Shown here: one piece after another, positions 35,658 to 49,966 of the stretch
Numbering within the stretch: position 1 is the stretch's first letter
Layout: each line of letters opens with the position of its first letter
Assembly (NCBI GenBank): GCA_947179155.2
Contig: OX359282.1
Location: 8,841,533 to 8,905,532, forward strand
Origin: Hedera helix
Taxonomy: Eukaryota; Streptophyta; Magnoliopsida; Apiales; Araliaceae
DNA: 64,000 nt
Reading direction: 5' to 3'
The notes under the pieces: generated by a model
What the model was told of the DNA's origin: nothing
The model's database searches: none
Seen by the model: the letters and a program-made list of their open reading frames with translations, nothing else
Translations under genes and position numbers: made by a program

Positions 35658-38600
35658 ATGGACAAGGTTCAGAGGGGTCAGGCTGATGTACCCGTAGATG
35701 AGATGTTGTCTGATGATTATTATGAGCAGGAGTCTGAAGATTTGGACAAGGTTCGGTGGGGTCATGCTGATGTACCTGCGGACGAGATGTTGTCTGACGA
35801 TTATTACGAGCAGGATGGAGATGAGCCAAGTGATTTGTTGTATCAAAGAGTGGTAAACAGTTCAATTGGTTTAAATTCAAATCTGAAACCAAGGACCGTT
35901 GCCCCCAGCAAGTATGTATCAAGGAATTCAAAAGCTTCACATGATGATGATTTTGAGGATGATGACGATGAGGATGTCGCACATGGTAATTGTATTTTAT
36001 ATAACATTTTTCTTTTCTATATGAGAGTGGTGAATTGGTCTTTATGAAAACTATGTAAATTTCTAGTTTGTTAGAATGTGCTTTCTGAGTGACTTCTGGC
36101 ATTAATTTTGTTTTTGCTTCCCCCCTCTATTGCCTGCAGAAGATGACCCTGACGATGTAGATTTTGATCCGGAGCTCACAAATGACCGCAGGGTAATGAA
36201 GGTTATTATGTTGAATTATTGTAATCAATACAAAATTATTTTACTCATTTGCCTACTAAAATATTGTTCTTGAAGTTTGCGTTTAATATTTATTCATATT
36301 AATTGATTGTGTCATATTCTCTAATCTTTTGTTTAGTACCTGCTAATTATACCTGTTGATGCTATAAAACTTCAAAGCAGCTTCATCCTCTTATAGGATG
36401 TGTTATTATTTATTATTAATAATATTAGCATATGAAACTTTTCCTTCTAATGACAAGAAAAAAGTCAATATAATTGAAATGGGAAAATTTAATATACCTC
36501 TGGCATATATAGATTTACCTGCACGATTTGCATGATTCATTAAAAGGCATATTTTTTACGTAGTACAAGATTGCCTAAATAAGAAAGGCTATAGAAGAAT
36601 AATTCACTCTTTGCTAGAGCCCGTGCTACTTGTTTTAGATGGCAAGTACGGATAACATTGAACTTTCTTGTTGGAACTTTCTTGTTGCATAATTAGTGTT
36701 TTAAAATAATGAATATAACATCAGTTTATTCTAATTGATTCTTTATATGAAACAACTTAGACTTGACAACAGAATACAAAAAAGCATTGGAATATCATAA
36801 TTGAGCAAGCTGACCTATGTAATATTTTTCAATCAATAACTTACGTCGAAGAAACCTATATTTCAACTGTAAACAATTCCGCAAGACCGAAAGCGTAATC
36901 CTTGTAATTTCATATTTTCCTTGACATGAGTTATGAACTATTCTTTTCACCACGGTAGAAAATTAATTCTTGGATTTTGAAATTTAAGAATGAGAAACCA
37001 TGGTATTGTGAGGGGATCTATTGATGTAGGACAAGAGTGCATGTATAAGATAGTTTGAAGAAGTACTTTAATCGTCGTGAAGGGTCCATGATGCTCGTAA
37101 TTTCATATAGCAAAAGCCCATATAAGTTTATTCTTATGGGGTGATAGATTAAGCTTTGTGGATTTCTTCTAAAATATGAGTTGGAGGCGAACAAAGCACA
37201 CAACTTTCTCATGGATGTGTTGATAAATGTCACGCCACGTATGAATTAGATCGTGGGATGAACGCTGCCCAGATCGTTTTTTAGAATAAGTTGTTGAATG
37301 GAAACCGTGACTCGTTACTTATAAAGAAGCAAAAACCTTAGTATAGTCGAAGACGCACAATCAATTATGGATTATTGATTGATAAATCAGGATGAACGTC
37401 ACAGAATACTCCAATAAGCTCAGCAGTTCTAATGAACCAAAAGAGAACAACTCTCATAAGAAACAATTGTATTATGAATAATGAATTGAATGTTACTATC
37501 AGCTTGTAGGCTATTTATACTAATTAATAGAAGACTCTAGAAACACTAATTGAACCCTAATAATGTTGCCCTTATAGAATTCTCTAGAATAAAAACAAAT
37601 CAAAACTCCTAAAACAAAAGGAAACTAAATACATTGAAATCAACCTAATTTTTAGGAAACAAAATCTTGATCAATCTTTGAATTAATGCTAAAATCTCGT
37701 TGCCCTTGCTAGTTGCAATATGATTGCTGAATTGGGCTCCAAATTGGCGCACCTTGATGCCCATTCTTGTACCGAACTAGTGCTGCTGTTCTCTAGCGAA
37801 TTGGGTTACCTTTTGTCAAGTTTTAGCTAATTTGGGCTGTTGAATTGATCCTCTGCCAAGTTTAAGGACTGCACTTGGTCCATGAATTGGGCTTGCCATG
37901 CTGATTTGTGGACCTTTTCTTGGACCTTTTCCTTGCTGATTTGTGCAGCCTTGAACTACCGAATTTGAGGAACTTGTTGGACCGAATTTGAGCTGCCACA
38001 ATACAAAACTCATGAGCTGCTAATTGCAGACTTGGACAACTTGTGTTGGACCGGATTGGAATAGTTGCTGATCCATGCTGCAATTTGGGCTTTAATCCTA
38101 CCCTGAGCTGTTCTTATTCTTGGGCATCTACAACTTATGATGAGGGGTCTATTGAATATAAGGTTGATCCTAAGGGGGTTGATGAAGCTAATGATCAAAC
38201 TAACAAGGTCACGACATTGTGGTGCATATTATTTACTTACCAAAAAATAAAAATAATGGTCTATAATAATATTATCTTCCTCCATATATATATGAAAAAA
38301 GTAATTATCTTTGTCTGTAGCTGCTTGCCTAACTCTTACCATTCCTGGACTGTTATTTCTGTAATTTGATTGTTATTTCTATTATCCCACTTTAGTAATT
38401 AGCTGATGTTAATGACTTGTAGCCATGCATTTAGTCCATGTACTTTCCCATTATTGAATTTTTGAAGTCTATTTGAGACATTATCAAACTCAAACCTGAC
38501 GGTCTCATTTTATTTTAGTCAATGCGACGATGAATATTGTAAATTTATCTAAAAGATACTACTAATAATAAGATTTATTGTTTCATAATTGTTAATGAAT

Positions 38601-41600
38601 CATATCAATTTTGAGATTGAAATATATGAATTTGACTTTCAAAAGTCAATAATAATCTTATAATTTGAAATGATGGGAGTACTTTTTAGTGTAGTACTGG
38701 TACCTTTCCCCCCCCCCCCCCCCCCCCCCCTTTAGCATACTTGGCTGCGTGCCTCGCCTTGCCTTGGTAAGCCAAAAGCTGCCTCTCATCTCAATAAGCC
38801 CAAAAGCTGTGCCTTGCTTTGTCTTGCCTCGAAGCTTGGCATGCCTTTGACAACTATGGAAGGGACTATAATAATGTCATTCAAATGTTGAATCATTTAA
38901 ACTTTTGCTTGTTAGCCTTTGGATAACTTTTACAAGTATAAAGAATTAGAAATGCGATGCACTGCTATAAGTACTTGTATAAAAAAAAGGATGAGTGAAA
39001 AATTCTTCTTGTCAACTCTATTTTTGATTTTTCTTGAAATCCATTCCCTTCTACTTCTCATTCTTGCATCCCGTTCTCCTTTATTGATTTAGTGGTTGTG
39101 CCTCAAACTTATATCGTCCTCGTTCCGATTGAATATGAAATGTCTGGACTATCTTGATGTATGTGTGTTTTCTGTACCATTTTTCCCTTCTTTTTTTATG
39201 TGTACCCTATAAATTTCTGCTACCCCTTCTTCACTTTGTTTGTTCTTTGTTTTCTTTGTATGTGGCTGTTAGGCGAGAATTTCTTGATCTTATTCTTAAC
39301 TATGTGTTAGTCTTCGTAATGCTTGTACTAATATGCTTAGGCACATATTGAATTTAGGAATAACATTTTGCAATTCTTATGTAGAACCAGGATGAGGATT
39401 GGGAGGCGGAAGACATCGATGAAGATGATAACATTGATGATTATCTGGATATTTCAGATGAGGATGATGCTTTTCATAAGAAACCGAGAGGTAGGCAACG
39501 AGGTAAAGGTGGAGTTGGTGTAAAGTCTGCTAGAGAATTTAAGTCATTCACATCAGCTAATCGGCCAAAAAGAGGTAGAATATCATTGGAAGATGATGAA
39601 TCATCCGCAAAGGACTCTGATAATGACAGTAACGAGGATTTCAGTAGTAGGACGAGGAGAGGAGCTCATTTACGGAAGAAAAATGGTGCTCAGTCCACTT
39701 CAACATATATTTCTGGAAGAAGCATGGAAGTCCGAACTTCTAGTCGGTCCATTCGAAAAGTGTCATATGCCGAGAGTGAGGAAAGTGAAGAACTTGATGA
39801 AGCCAAGAAAAAGAAGAGTCAAAAGGTGTGGTGTTGTCATTAAATGTATACACACGCCTCTCCCTTCCAGTTTCTACATTTCGTTCTTGTGCTTGATCAA
39901 GTTTTCTTGTGAACTTCCATTCCTTATACTTTACATAAACTGCAAATATCTCTGATCTACTGGACACGATTTGATTGATTTACCTTTATTTAATTACCTG
40001 AAGGAGGATATTGAAGAGGAAGATGGTGACTCGATAGAGAAGGTGTTGTGGCATCAGCCAAAAGGCATGGCTGAGGAAGCTTTAATGAACAACAAATCAA
40101 CAGAGCCTGTGCTGTTAAGCCACTTATTTGACTATGAACCAGACTGGAATGAGATGGAATTTTATATCAAATGGAAAGGCCAGTCACATTTGCATTGTCA
40201 ATGGAAATCATTTTCTGAGCTGCAAAATGTAAGGTTTTTTTTCTGTCCGCATATTGTAATGAAGTCTTGGTGCAAATATTTGTTTTAGTATTGCTTTGTA
40301 CTCACTCTGTTCCAAAATTAGAGATACATTTTTAGTTTGTTCCAAAATTAAATATACATTTCTATTTTAGGACTATAAAGTGACAATGTTCTTAATTTGC
40401 CATCACTTTTTTACTATCATTTTCACTATCAAATCACTACAGCTGAATTCCAAGCTAATTACTAAGGCCATATTTGAGAATATAAAATTATCCTTAAAAA
40501 TCATTTATAAATGTATCCCTAATTTTGGAACAGAGGGAGTATTTCATAACCCAACGTTCTAATACCTATATTTAGTTTTTTGTATGTGTTGAATACCTTT
40601 GAATTTAATTTTTCTTTTGGTGGATTTGCAGCTTGGTGGTTTTAAGAAGGTCTTAAATTACACCAAGAAAGTGATGGAGGATGTTAAATATCGGATGGTT
40701 GTATCCCGTGAGGAGGTATTATTCAACCTGAACAACTTTGGTGTCTAATTCTTGATTGTCTCAACTTGGAGAGAAGGAAAGTGCTTATGTATTTGGAGAT
40801 GAGAATGAAAGTCAATTTTATTTATTTATTCTGTAATACCGTGTATTGGTCATCTTGGCTATATGTTGATCCCATGGGCCACATGGTTGACATAATAAAA
40901 AATTACTAAGATACCTGTTCTAAGACTTTAATATATAAGAACATAGTAAAACCCTTACAAGCAAAAGTTAAACTTAAAAATAGCCTAATAAAACTCTGTT
41001 ATACTTAAATTTAAGTATTATAATTTCTTGATAAGTGGTGCCATGAAGTTGAGCTAATATCCATAATTCATTGTTTTTTAAATTTGCGACTCCCTGATGT
41101 CTTATAGAGTGAGTCCATGCTTTTAATAGGCTGCTGGGATTATACTTTTGCTGGCATAATCCTAGGTGCTGAATATAATTACATATATAATACTAAGCAT
41201 GTATATAAGTACAGAGATAAATGCACAATTTACAAAATGTCTAATTGTCCATTGTGATTCTACATCGGCAGTGACTGAACAATTTAACAAATGGCCTGCA
41301 ACTATTATCAAAGAGTATGTAGCGGATAAACTGTTGTTTGGCATCCGTTTGATCAGTACAAGCATTTTAGTAATATGCTATAGTAAGCTGTAAACAGCCT
41401 TTTCATTTAATTTTTTATAATCGTGCCAACTTCTAGGGTGTAGGACTCCTTGATTAGACAATGATAATATATAGAAAAGAAGGCATTAATGCTATGCAAC
41501 TTAGTGTGTGGATTCTTTTTGACACTTCTTATTTTTCATACTTATTGGAAAGTTTATTGTCCTTTTCGCAAGTGTTTAGAAAGTGGGGATTCGCAATCTC

Positions 41601-44600
41601 TTTGATTGTTTCTTTTTTCTTTTCATTATCTGATTTTACTGGTAATTGGTCACCTAAAAGACTTGCGTTTCAAAGTTCCATATGGATGACTCATAGTTTT
41701 AGTTCAGCTGTAACTTATCAAAGCAGGTTTTTCCAACTTTTACTGGACACAATTTCAATTATTATTATTATTATTTTTTTCAATATCAAACTTTGTAGAC
41801 TAAAATGAATATTAGAAATAATTATTTTTATTTGTAAAAATAAAAAGTAATTATGTTTGTTGTGTTCATTATAATTTTTAATAGCAATAAAAAAAGAAAG
41901 TAAACAGAAAAATATAGTTCTCTAATATCCTGATTGGTAGTATTATAGTCAATTTACCTTAATTGTTTTATGCTGATTATTAATGCTGACTAAACCAGAA
42001 CAGTTCGAGAAAATGTAGTGTCCATTTTGACAGTTCAGATTAATTTTCGAAACATTTCTTATTGCAAATGTAGTTAATTTTACATTTCTTATCAGATATA
42101 TATAAAGCGGTCACATTCCACTTGGCCTCTTTGGTTTTACCCAACTTTTACTCCGAATTCACCCCATAAGTTTAAAAAACTTCATGTTTTATCCTCTAAA
42201 TTTACCTATACTTTTATTTTATCTTTTAAACTAAATTTATAATTTTTAAAATTAATTACATACAATCCCAGGCCCTAGTTTACATGACTGAGGAATATAT
42301 TAGATTTCTATTTTTTTTTAATGTTATTTTGATCTTTAACTTTACATTATTGAGGTTATTTTTGTCTTTCTAATGTTTAAATGGGCAAAAGAGACCTCTA
42401 GCACCAACTTTTGATGACATTTGGCCCTTATTTTGAATGAATAACGGTCTCTCAACTCAAAGGGAGAATCTGTAAACATTCCTGGGAGTGGAAATTCATA
42501 CCAAAATGTCAGGTTAGTGAGTGTAATACGTGAAATCTCAGTGGCAGTTATCATAGTTTACCCCATATAGTATGTGTAACCAACTAAATATACTGTATAC
42601 ATATGCAAGAATGTATTACATTTTTCCGTTTGTTGCTTGGGTGATAAGTACATGGGAGCATTTACAGTTAGAATATATCTCTTCATATTACATCCATGAC
42701 GGAGTCTCTAGCTCTTTTGCTTTTGTCAGTAACTATTTGACTATTTGAGCTATTTCCTGTTTGAGTGAGTAATGGAAGATGGGAACTTCTACTGTAAAAA
42801 GCTGTCTTTTTGTATGAAAGAAAATTGTTTTGTAGGACTTGCGGATTTGCTGTTAATGTGACTGATCTAGTTAAAATTGTGATAGTGATTATTACAATAA
42901 CAAAAACCTGCATGCTTACATCTCAACAATTCAGTTTTGCGTGAGCATTTGTCTTCCCAGTAAAAGCCAGTTGGGTTATGATTATGGTAACAATGGAGTA
43001 TACAATTTAATAGCCTACACCAAGTTTGATATTTTTTAATAAATTGAACGTCTTCAATATTAGAAGGGTATGTATTTGGAGTTTCTTTTTCCATTATAGA
43101 TGATTTTTTTTCTTCTTTGTGTCTATCTTATTTGTTCACATATTATATCAGACAGATCTACTTCTGTATTTTATACTGAATGACTCAGTTCGCTTATTTT
43201 ATTCAATTATTATTTGATTTTGCCTGTTAGATTGAGGTCAATGATGTGAGCAAGGAAATGGACTTAGATCTGGTCAAGCAAAATAGTCAGGTTTGTTGTT
43301 GAGATAATTTATTCAATTTTTGTGTGTATTTATACTTTTTTTATATCCAATTTTTTTTTGTAATTTCTTTGATGAATATGTCAGGTGGAAAGAGTAATTG
43401 CTGACAGAATCAGCAAGGACAGTTCAGAAAATGTAGTTCCAGAGTACTTAGTCAAGTGGCAAGGACTGTCCTACGCTGAAGCAACTTGGTAATAAGAAGC
43501 TTCAATTTTATAATTTTGTTTTTGCTGTGCTTGGTTTATATTTCCGGATTAATTTGGAAGAATGAAATTGTTTATAAACATCACGAGGGTTAAAAGTGTC
43601 CCCATATTTGAATCTAACTTTGAGCTTTCTTTCGGCTTTTAAAAGAAGGAAAAAGTGAAAATTACAGCTTGTGCCTTCTCTTTCTCTCTGCCTGCACCTT
43701 TATAATTGCGGTTATATTACATCCATGATTTTCATTTATATTGCTATGCTAAATGCTCATTGTTGACATGTCAATTTAGGGAGAAAGATGTAGATATTGC
43801 ATTTGCTCAAGAAGCAATCGATGAGTTCAAGGTAGTTCTTCACCTCATATGTGGTGTTTTATACTATTTGCAAGGTTTTAATATTTTGCCTGATGCCTGT
43901 TTAGAATTGTTGAGCATCTTTTTCGAATTGCATCTCATATTTATGTTGCCTGCTTGCATCTTACCACTTTTATCTGTTAAGGACCTTGACTTCATTTCCA
44001 GGCTTGTTTCGTACATTGTGTACCATGTTTGACAATATTTATTATAGCCTAAACTCTGGACTGTAGTTGTTGTTTGTGCCAATGATTGTGAGAAATGTAC
44101 CAACCTTATTTTGCTAATTGATAGTATATGTTATTGTTAAGATTACCGAAGTCAAGATCATCAGCTATTTTGAAGAAAGTGCAAAAAGCTAAGCTAGATT
44201 CTCAAGTCTCTTTACACAACTACAGTTGTTTACTTGTTTGCCATAGTATCAACCGTCAGCTGAAATATTCCATGGTATATTTTTGGGATCTTCATTAGGA
44301 CATTGGAGATGACCAATTTGGTGACCTTTTTCTTGGCTTAAGGAGCTTGAAAGTCTATATCTCTACAGCCATTCCTTTTTATACAACTGTTATTCATCAG
44401 TCTCCGTGGTTAGGTGCAACACATTAATTTCACATCGCTTGCTCAAATTGGAAATGGAATTGCAACATTAGGTCTACCCCTCGTAGATATGGCATGCTGG
44501 TTAAGAATTGTTCTGATCCTTGAGAGTTGAGATGAATAATTAGTCAACAAGCATTTTTAGTGGTCAGTATAAACCTTGAGGTTCAAGTTATAACTTGTCA

Positions 44601-47600
44601 TGGGGATCATCAAAGATAAGATAAAGGATTCTGACTGAGAATTCTGTAGTCAATCTCAAAATCTTTAATGTACTCTTCCCCTTTTCTCTCTTTGTCTCCC
44701 CCCTTTGCTCACCTGTGGGCGAGTTCCTGATTGCTTAACCAAATATATAAAATCTAGTATTTTCTAATTCCGTTGGTTAGTTCAAATCTAGAATGGAATG
44801 GCCCGGTATATAACTACTGAACACGTAGATTACGATATATGTTTCCAATGGCGTGCATGTTAAAATTCTCCCTTTTCTAATAAATTTTCTATTTATTATT
44901 ATTGTTTTTGTGTTTAAATAAGGAAAAGAAGATTTTCTTTCGAAAATTTATTTATCACGATGCTGTGGTTTACATCCATGCATGTTTATGTTTTTTTTTA
45001 TTTCTATTAATCTACTATTTGTCTTTATATGTATATGTACCATTGACTTCTATTAATTTTTCTGACAAGTGTATCGTTGAGTCTCTCTACCTCTGGAAAA
45101 ATAAGAAGAAATAGAATGAAGAATTGAAGAGGCCACATAGCATCATTCTCTTGCTCACTCAAAATTTAAGAATATATCAATTTAAGGTTTTTTGCGCCTT
45201 GAAGAGAACCCTTCTTAAGTTCTTATTTTGTACGCAGGCTCGTGAGGCTGCTGTGGCTGTGCAAGGAAAAATGGTAGATTTCCAGCGCAGGAAGAGCAAA
45301 GGTCTGCCTTTAATATTTTTCCTGTGCATTCTCTCTTTTTCTCTGATGCATCTTATCCTTTGGATATCTGCATCATTATAAATTTCATTATTGCTGGTTT
45401 TGTTGTTTCTTCTATATAATTTATATGCTGTAATAAGAAACTGGAATTCATTATAGAGATTGACATAATAATAGATTTGCTGTTATTGTAACTTATGTTT
45501 ATGACGATGTGGAGGATATTAATTGAAGAAAACACATTTTATTGTTATTAAGAAGTTGGATGAATTACTAAATATAAGTGATGTTGCAATATATTAGCTA
45601 ACAGGAAGGATCCTTAAAATTCCTAGCAAACTCTCTGTTGCTGTCGATGAACTTGTAGCATTTTCCCTTGTGATCTTTTCATGTAATGATTTGTGATTTT
45701 GTTTATTAGTGGTAGTGGTGTTTTAGTATTCTTCTCTTAAAGGGTCTTACGAATTTGGATGCTTAGTTTCTTTCAGAAGAGTGGCATTTTTGACAGTGCT
45801 TGTGTTTGACCGTACACTTCACTAATGTTATAGATTATGTGTTGTCACAATATGCTTAACTTATAACCTTGGATGTTGATCTATGACAGGTCCTTTAGGA
45901 AGCAAACATTTCTAATAATAAAACATTATTTATAATACTAAAAAGTAAAAACTATTATTGGTTGTAGAGACCTAAATTGATATTTTTATGATTACAAGGT
46001 AAAATAATGAAGTTTTATGAAGCAGTTCACATTTGAAGAGGAGAGTAATCATTAAAAAATCACACATATATAGTTATATACATTCGTTGTATAATTCTAC
46101 CAGCAGAACATGCATAATTAATTTCATACCATACTATGTTTTTGTTTACTCAACTTGTTTGATAATTGATATATATTATCAAAGTGTACATGCCGTAATG
46201 ATGTCCAAATAATCTCTGAGGAATCGTTATTTCTTTTCCTTTATTTGGGGACAGAAGATAATTCTGAGGAATTTGTATGTATGTTTTGTCTATGCCCATG
46301 ATTCGTAAGAGTTTCAATCGAATATTCTTTCACTGTATGACGTGTTTGGGTTAAAAGAATAAAATCATTAAAAAGAGGTGAACATGTGGGAATTTTATTG
46401 AAGATTGGGATATTTTATTAGGATGTTGCCACAAATTTGTGTTGTGCTGATATTGAGATCCTCTTTTCAGAAGTTGGGCTTAATCTGATTTTCATGCTAA
46501 ACATCTCAAGATTTTAATGGCCATGAGTTTTTTGTGTTTACCGTAACTTTTGACAAGAAAAAGATTAGTGTTGACTTGTTCCATTAATTTTCCCAGGTAT
46601 GATGTGATACATTACATAGTTCTCCCCTAGCTTAACATGGATTTCTATCTAGGAAGCTGATGCAATTTATGATCTGTTTGATTAATTATCTTACCTGTTT
46701 GATTATCATCTTGCTATCTATTTACATCCTAAATTTGGGCTCCTTATTTTATGTTTTTGTTATCGAAATTTTCAAAATGAGGACGTCTCTGCTTTTCATT
46801 TTCGATAGTCTCTTAAAAATTACTTGGTGAATTTCTGTGGAAATAGAAACAAAAAATAGGTTGCCTATATCTTACGTGCATAAGATAAGATTCCTAGCAC
46901 AAGAAATTTTAGTAAATTTCTAATCATCTTAAGAGGCATCATTTCATATTTGGTTCTGAAAACAGAAAACGGGAAAACTCTGCAAGTTGATTTTCTAAAA
47001 TTTTAGAAAATTGTGATAGAAAGTAGAACCACCAAATAAATTGGCCCTCTATTTGTGATTTTTTTGTGTGTAATTGTTTCTAGATAATATGTGTCTACAT
47101 CTTTTGTCTTCTGTTAGAAGTTTATAAAATTGCTACTTTCTCTTTTCCCATATCCTTTTGTTTTCGTTTTCTATTTCCAGCATCAATTCGCTTTACCAGA
47201 AGTTGAAAACATATGATTTTACTTGAAAATATTAATTTGTAGCAAGTTTGAGGAAGCTTGATGAACAACCTGAATGGTTGAAGGGGGGAAAACTTCGAGA
47301 TTATCAGCTTGAGGGATTGAACTTTCTCGTTAATAGGTATGGTTCCTTATCACTTGATTCTAGGTATCATTTGCTTCCAAATTGTAGTAAACAGTTTCAG
47401 TCATGAGGCTGTTCTGATCAGAGCCTTTTTCACAGCACAGTTGGAGAAATGATACAAATGTCATATTAGCTGATGAAATGGGTCTTGGGAAAACAGTTCA
47501 GTCTGTTTCTATGCTTGGTTTTCTGCAGGTACTTTTAGTATTGTTGGTGGTGATCTTGGACAGCTTTCTGTCCTTTTATACGGTTATATTTTTATCTGAT

Positions 47601-49903
47601 AAACTATAAGATTTCTTCTATTTTTCTTTCTACAGAACACCCAACAAATACATGGACCATTTCTTGTTGTTGTGCCATTGTCGACATTATCAAATTGGGC
47701 AAAAGAATTCAAAAAATGGCTGCCTGACATGAATGTTATTATTTATGTTGGAGCTCGAGCAAGCCGAGAGGTATCTGATTGGTTGTGGTTCAGTGCGTTT
47801 GTGTTCTTGTTTTTTATATGTATCGATTACGACATGATGGTCCTTAAACTTTAATATATTTGGAAGTTACATGCCTTTGAACATGTTATTTATCATCGTT
47901 GTTGTGTTCTGTCTTTGTTTTTTTTCCCGGTTCTACCAGTTGACAGTGTGAGCATGACTAGTTAGGCGAGTACTCTTTTCTATTGCATATGGTATTTTAT
48001 TGGTCTTACTGTGGGCTGTATATGATACACGTTTTATTACTAAAGCAACACTCTTTGGTGATTGTTCTTGATCAATGGAATGTACAAGTTGTATGGTGGT
48101 GGCCATGGTTGAAGTAGTAAAGCGAGTGAATGACTTGGTGACTATTCCAAAGGTGAGTGAATGACTTGGTGAATGTTACAAAGGTGAGTGCCTTGGCCAC
48201 ATAGTCATTGCATTGGTTCACCTAGGCGACGCCTTGGACGCCTAACGGGAAAGGCGTATGGCTTGTAGTTGGATAGGCAGCTACTTTTTTCTTAAAGAGC
48301 GCATGACCCATTCAGGACTTGAAACCACAAAAACCTAAGGAAAACCCATAACCCATAACCTAAAGAACAACCAAAAGGCTTACCAACTGTTTGAAGTGCA
48401 AACCTAATAGCAAATATAGGTGTGCGACTGCTGCTGCTTCAATTCTCCTCTTCTTCTTTGCACCATCCATTAACAGTCTTCATCTCCAATTTTTTCTGGT
48501 TCTTACTTTTCTTTTGATCGATTGTCTGTCCCGTTGAAGAGAGACATGAGAGATAAAGGAGAGAGAAAGAGGCGGTGAGGGAATTAGATTCGTAGCTTAA
48601 AAATTCTGATTCTTGGCTTTTATATTATTTAACTTTCGATTAACAAAACGTAGTAATTTTTTTTTATTAAAGTTCTGCTGGAATAATTATCTTATTAAGT
48701 TTTGTTGGAAGACAACGTGGTTTATTGTTCTTCGATATTATAAAACTATAGGACGTGTTTTTTCAATAGCGGGGAGGATGATATGGAACATAAGAGAAAA
48801 GTCGAGAAATTCATTTCTAATTTTGTATAGTTATTTGGAGATAAATATTTGATTATTTATTTAATTATTTACTACTTATATTAATTAGGATATTGTACAA
48901 ATTTTAATTATAAGAGAAAATCAAGAATGGTTGAATGAAATATGTCTTTGTTGCTTGATAATGACCTTCTTTGTAATTTAATGGTACTTCAGAAATTATA
49001 ATCGTTTTTCTATATTTCACTTTTTTATTCATTTAATGATCTTTATTTTGATATAAGTTTTACATTTTCATGTTTGCTTGTAGGTTTGTCAGCAATATGA
49101 ATTCTACTCTGATAAGAAGAATGGCAGGGGCATAAAGTTTGATACCCTTTTAACTACATATGAAGTGCTATTGAAAGATAAGGCAGTGCTCTCCAAACTT
49201 AAGTGGAACTATCTCATGGTCGATGAAGCACATAGGTTAAAGAACAGTGAGGCTTCATTGTATACAACACTTTCGGTACTGATTTTCAGAGCTAGTAGTT
49301 TATAGCTTTTGTAATTACTTTTTTAGGTAGAAATTTTAAGTTGCTACATGTTTTTGCAGGAATTCAGCACTAAGAACAAGTTGCTTATTACTGGCACTCC
49401 ATTGCAAAACAGCGTCGAAGAGTTATGGTAATTGTTGTATTTAGCTATTAAAATAAGTGGTTCCTCTGCTCAAGTTATCTAATAAAGTAAGTCACCTGTT
49501 TTCTTTATAATTTTTGTTACAGGTGATATCTGCATGTAATAAGGCTTTATAAGAATAGTTTCAGGAAAATAATAAAAAGTAAATATTGTGAAAATAATCT
49601 AGGACAGTGCATGTTTAGGCACATGAATCTTTTTTTAGGGTGTTCTTGTTTTGAATCTTCTCATAATTATTAATATCGTCCTGTATCTTATGTTAAATTA
49701 TTCACTACATTCAGCCGTTTGTTCTACAAAGATATGCCTCTTTGTTACGTGTTTTTTGACAGTAATTTTATGATGCGACTATATGTGTGTATATATATAT
49801 AATCTATAATTTTAAATTTTATACGAAATTACGTCGGTTTACTAAGTAGCTTTAGCAAAACTTGGCTAAGGCTGCTTTAGATTACATTTCCCCTATATAT
49901 ATA

Positions 49904-49966
<63 letters not shown>

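Larger units (their letters stand above)
36193..39384 (+). other. Intron 2 (3.2 kb) with transposon-derived inserts
   Basis: Contains about 1.2 kb (36960-38220) of foreign-looking sequence with repeated TTGGGCT / GGACC words that I cannot classify. It also holds a Stowaway-like MITE, a 23-C homopolymer (38708-38730), and a MITE-like stretch rich in GCCTTGCC words (38740-38862) ending in TTGACAACTATGG. No ORF there has gene support. Confidence 0.5.
35658..39825 (+). other. CHR5: CHR5-like exons 1-3: acidic N-terminal region
   Basis: Residues 1-274. Exon 1 carries a tandem duplication: EDMDKVQRGQADVPVDEMLSD and EDLDKVRWGHADVPADEMLSD, each followed by DYYEQ; Arabidopsis has one such block. D/E-rich stretches follow (DDDFEDDDDEDV, EDDPDDVDFDPEL, DEDWEAEDIDEDDNIDDYLD), then a basic patch (PRGRQRGKGG, RPKRGR). 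The region is probably disordered. Confidence 0.85.
40004..43831 (+). other. CHR5: CHR5-like exons 4-8: tandem chromodomains
   Basis: Residues 275-449. Chromodomain 1 is in exons 4-5 (EPDWNEMEFYIKWKGQSHLHCQW, the aromatic cage type W-K-W-K-G/W motif, about residues 300-377). Chromodomain 2 is in exons 7-8 (VERVIADRISK, VPEYLVKWQGLSYAEATWE, about residues 398-440). In CHD1 proteins this pair reads histone H3 tails and gates the ATPase. Confidence 0.9.

Noticed and set aside
35596..36102. Minus-strand 168-residue ORF opposite CHR5 exon 1
   Set aside because: Shadow of the acidic, duplicated coding exon on the plus strand.
36960..38220. Full retrotransposon in CHR5 intron 2
   Set aside because: The sequence looks foreign to the intron, but no LTR ends, coding domains or target duplication could be identified.
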